From positions 1-6,369 of the forward strand of contig JAVBLO010000098.1 of assembly GCA_031553415.1 (NCBI GenBank): a stretch of 6,369 nt of DNA, given 5' to 3'. Made by a program: the position numbers and the translations under genes. Each line of letters begins with the position of its first letter. Within the stretch, counting starts at the first letter, position 1. Positions 6,229 to 6,369 of the stretch are shown in pieces. Under the pieces are notes generated by a model. That model was not told the DNA's origin, searched no databases, and saw nothing but the letters and a program-made list of their open reading frames with translations. This stretch comes from JAIRVZ01 sp031553415. Its GTDB lineage: Bacteria; Bacteroidota; Bacteroidia; Bacteroidales; Azobacteroidaceae.

Positions 6229-6268
6229 CTCAATGATAACTAATTTTGTAACCAGAAAAAACATTGAG
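6229..6268 (+). promoter_or_regulatory. Putative integrase promoter box framed by a perfect inverted repeat
   Basis: TAATTTTG at 6241-6248 fits the TAnnTTTG -7 consensus and lies 22 bases before ATG 6271. It sits between perfect 7-bp arms CTCAATG (6229-6235) and CATTGAG (6262-6268). The same 10-mer TAATTTTGTA occurs 35 bases earlier at 6206-6215, giving a second possible -7 box. No clear TTTG -33 box is spaced correctly for either. The arms could be an operator or a leader hairpin close to the start codon. Confidence 0.4.
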
Positions 6269-6270
6269 TT

Positions 6271-6369
6271 ATGAGGTCAACATTCAAGGTCTTATTTTAT
6301 GTAAAGAAAGGCAGCGAGAAGCCCAATGGCAACCTGCCTTTGATGTGCCGTCTTACTGTGGATGGCGAA
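6271..6369 (+). CDS. Tyrosine recombinase/integrase, N-terminal arm-binding domain (partial, cut by window end)
   Basis: Only the first 33 codons are present, open to the window edge. They begin MRSTFKVLFYVKKGSEKPNG and continue NLPLMCRLTVDGE. This matches my knowledge of the N-terminal arm-type DNA-binding domain of Bacteroides integrases: a strand with F-K-V-LFYV-K, a short polar turn, a strand with P-hydrophobic-M-x-R-hydrophobic-T-V, then a Gly turn. The core-binding and catalytic (R-H-R-Y) domains would lie beyond the window. Such enzymes move conjugative transposons and mobilizable islands or invert promoter segments in Bacteroidota. The visible coding DNA is richer in GC (around half) than the genes upstream, consistent with acquired DNA. 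ATG 6271 gives the usual length ahead of the first strand. Confidence 0.72.
   Translation, partial: MRSTFKVLFYVKKGSEKPNGNLPLMCRLTVDGE

Larger units (their letters stand above)
5967..6270. other. Structured intergenic stretch between receptor and integrase; holds an open frame without ATG
   Basis: These 304 bases hold no gene I can support. They contain several hairpins and promoter-like boxes listed separately. The + strand is open from 6016 to a TAG at 6226-6228 (about 70 codons; it encodes QNGAGDALLSRYLNNGADSL near 6115-6174). The frame has no ATG; TTG at 6085 is the only plausible alternative start. It may be a degraded gene remnant, a conserved element read by chance, or the outer end of the mobile element whose integrase follows. 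The junction between host DNA and that element probably lies in this stretch. Confidence 0.45.

Noticed and set aside
5967..6270. tRNA gene as integration site
   Set aside because: No cloverleaf, T-loop (GTTCRA) or CCA-end arrangement could be found in the stretch before the integrase.

Overview
The window looks like chromosomal DNA of a member of the Bacteroidota, most likely order Bacteroidales. The reasons are the AT-rich coding sequence, lipoproteins and start sites without clear Shine-Dalgarno sequences, several TAnnTTTG (-7 type) promoter boxes, a CCCCTAAAGGGG intergenic palindrome, a TonB-dependent receptor of Bacteroidota type, and the start of a Bacteroides-type tyrosine recombinase. 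All genes are on the + strand.

Layout. Positions 1-151 hold a large, nearly perfect inverted repeat and no gene. Next come a 274-aa lipoprotein of unknown function (152-976) and, 9 bases later, a two-domain protein (986-2497). Its N-terminal half is an APH-fold kinase resembling the anomeric amino-sugar kinase AmgK, and its C-terminal part is a RapZ C-terminal (glucosamine-6-phosphate/sRNA-binding) domain. After a 93-base gap with a promoter-like box come a small lipoprotein (2591-3022) and, with no gap at all, a MurU-like sugar-1-phosphate uridylyltransferase (3023-3757). A 709-aa TonB-dependent outer-membrane receptor follows (3837-5966) behind its own promoter-like box. The last 400 bases hold a structured intergenic region (5967-6270) and the first 33 codons of a tyrosine recombinase (6271 to the window edge), probably the edge of an integrated mobile element.

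How the genes fit together. An AmgK-like kinase and a MurU-like nucleotidyltransferase together form the cell-wall recycling shortcut MurNAc -> MurNAc-1-P -> UDP-MurNAc. The unusual part is that the kinase carries a RapZ-C domain, which in Escherichia coli senses glucosamine-6-phosphate. The fusion may therefore couple salvage of peptidoglycan sugars to the amino-sugar pool. The two lipoproteins and the receptor are envelope proteins and could serve the same process, but only their position suggests this.

Most notable observations: (1) the kinase/RapZ-C fusion beside MurU; (2) an array of short perfect or near-perfect hairpins, including a duplicated 11-mer read in two different frames, inserted in frame in the linker between the two domains; (3) a 32-bp-stem palindrome ahead of the first gene; (4) a densely structured, gene-poor stretch in front of the integrase.
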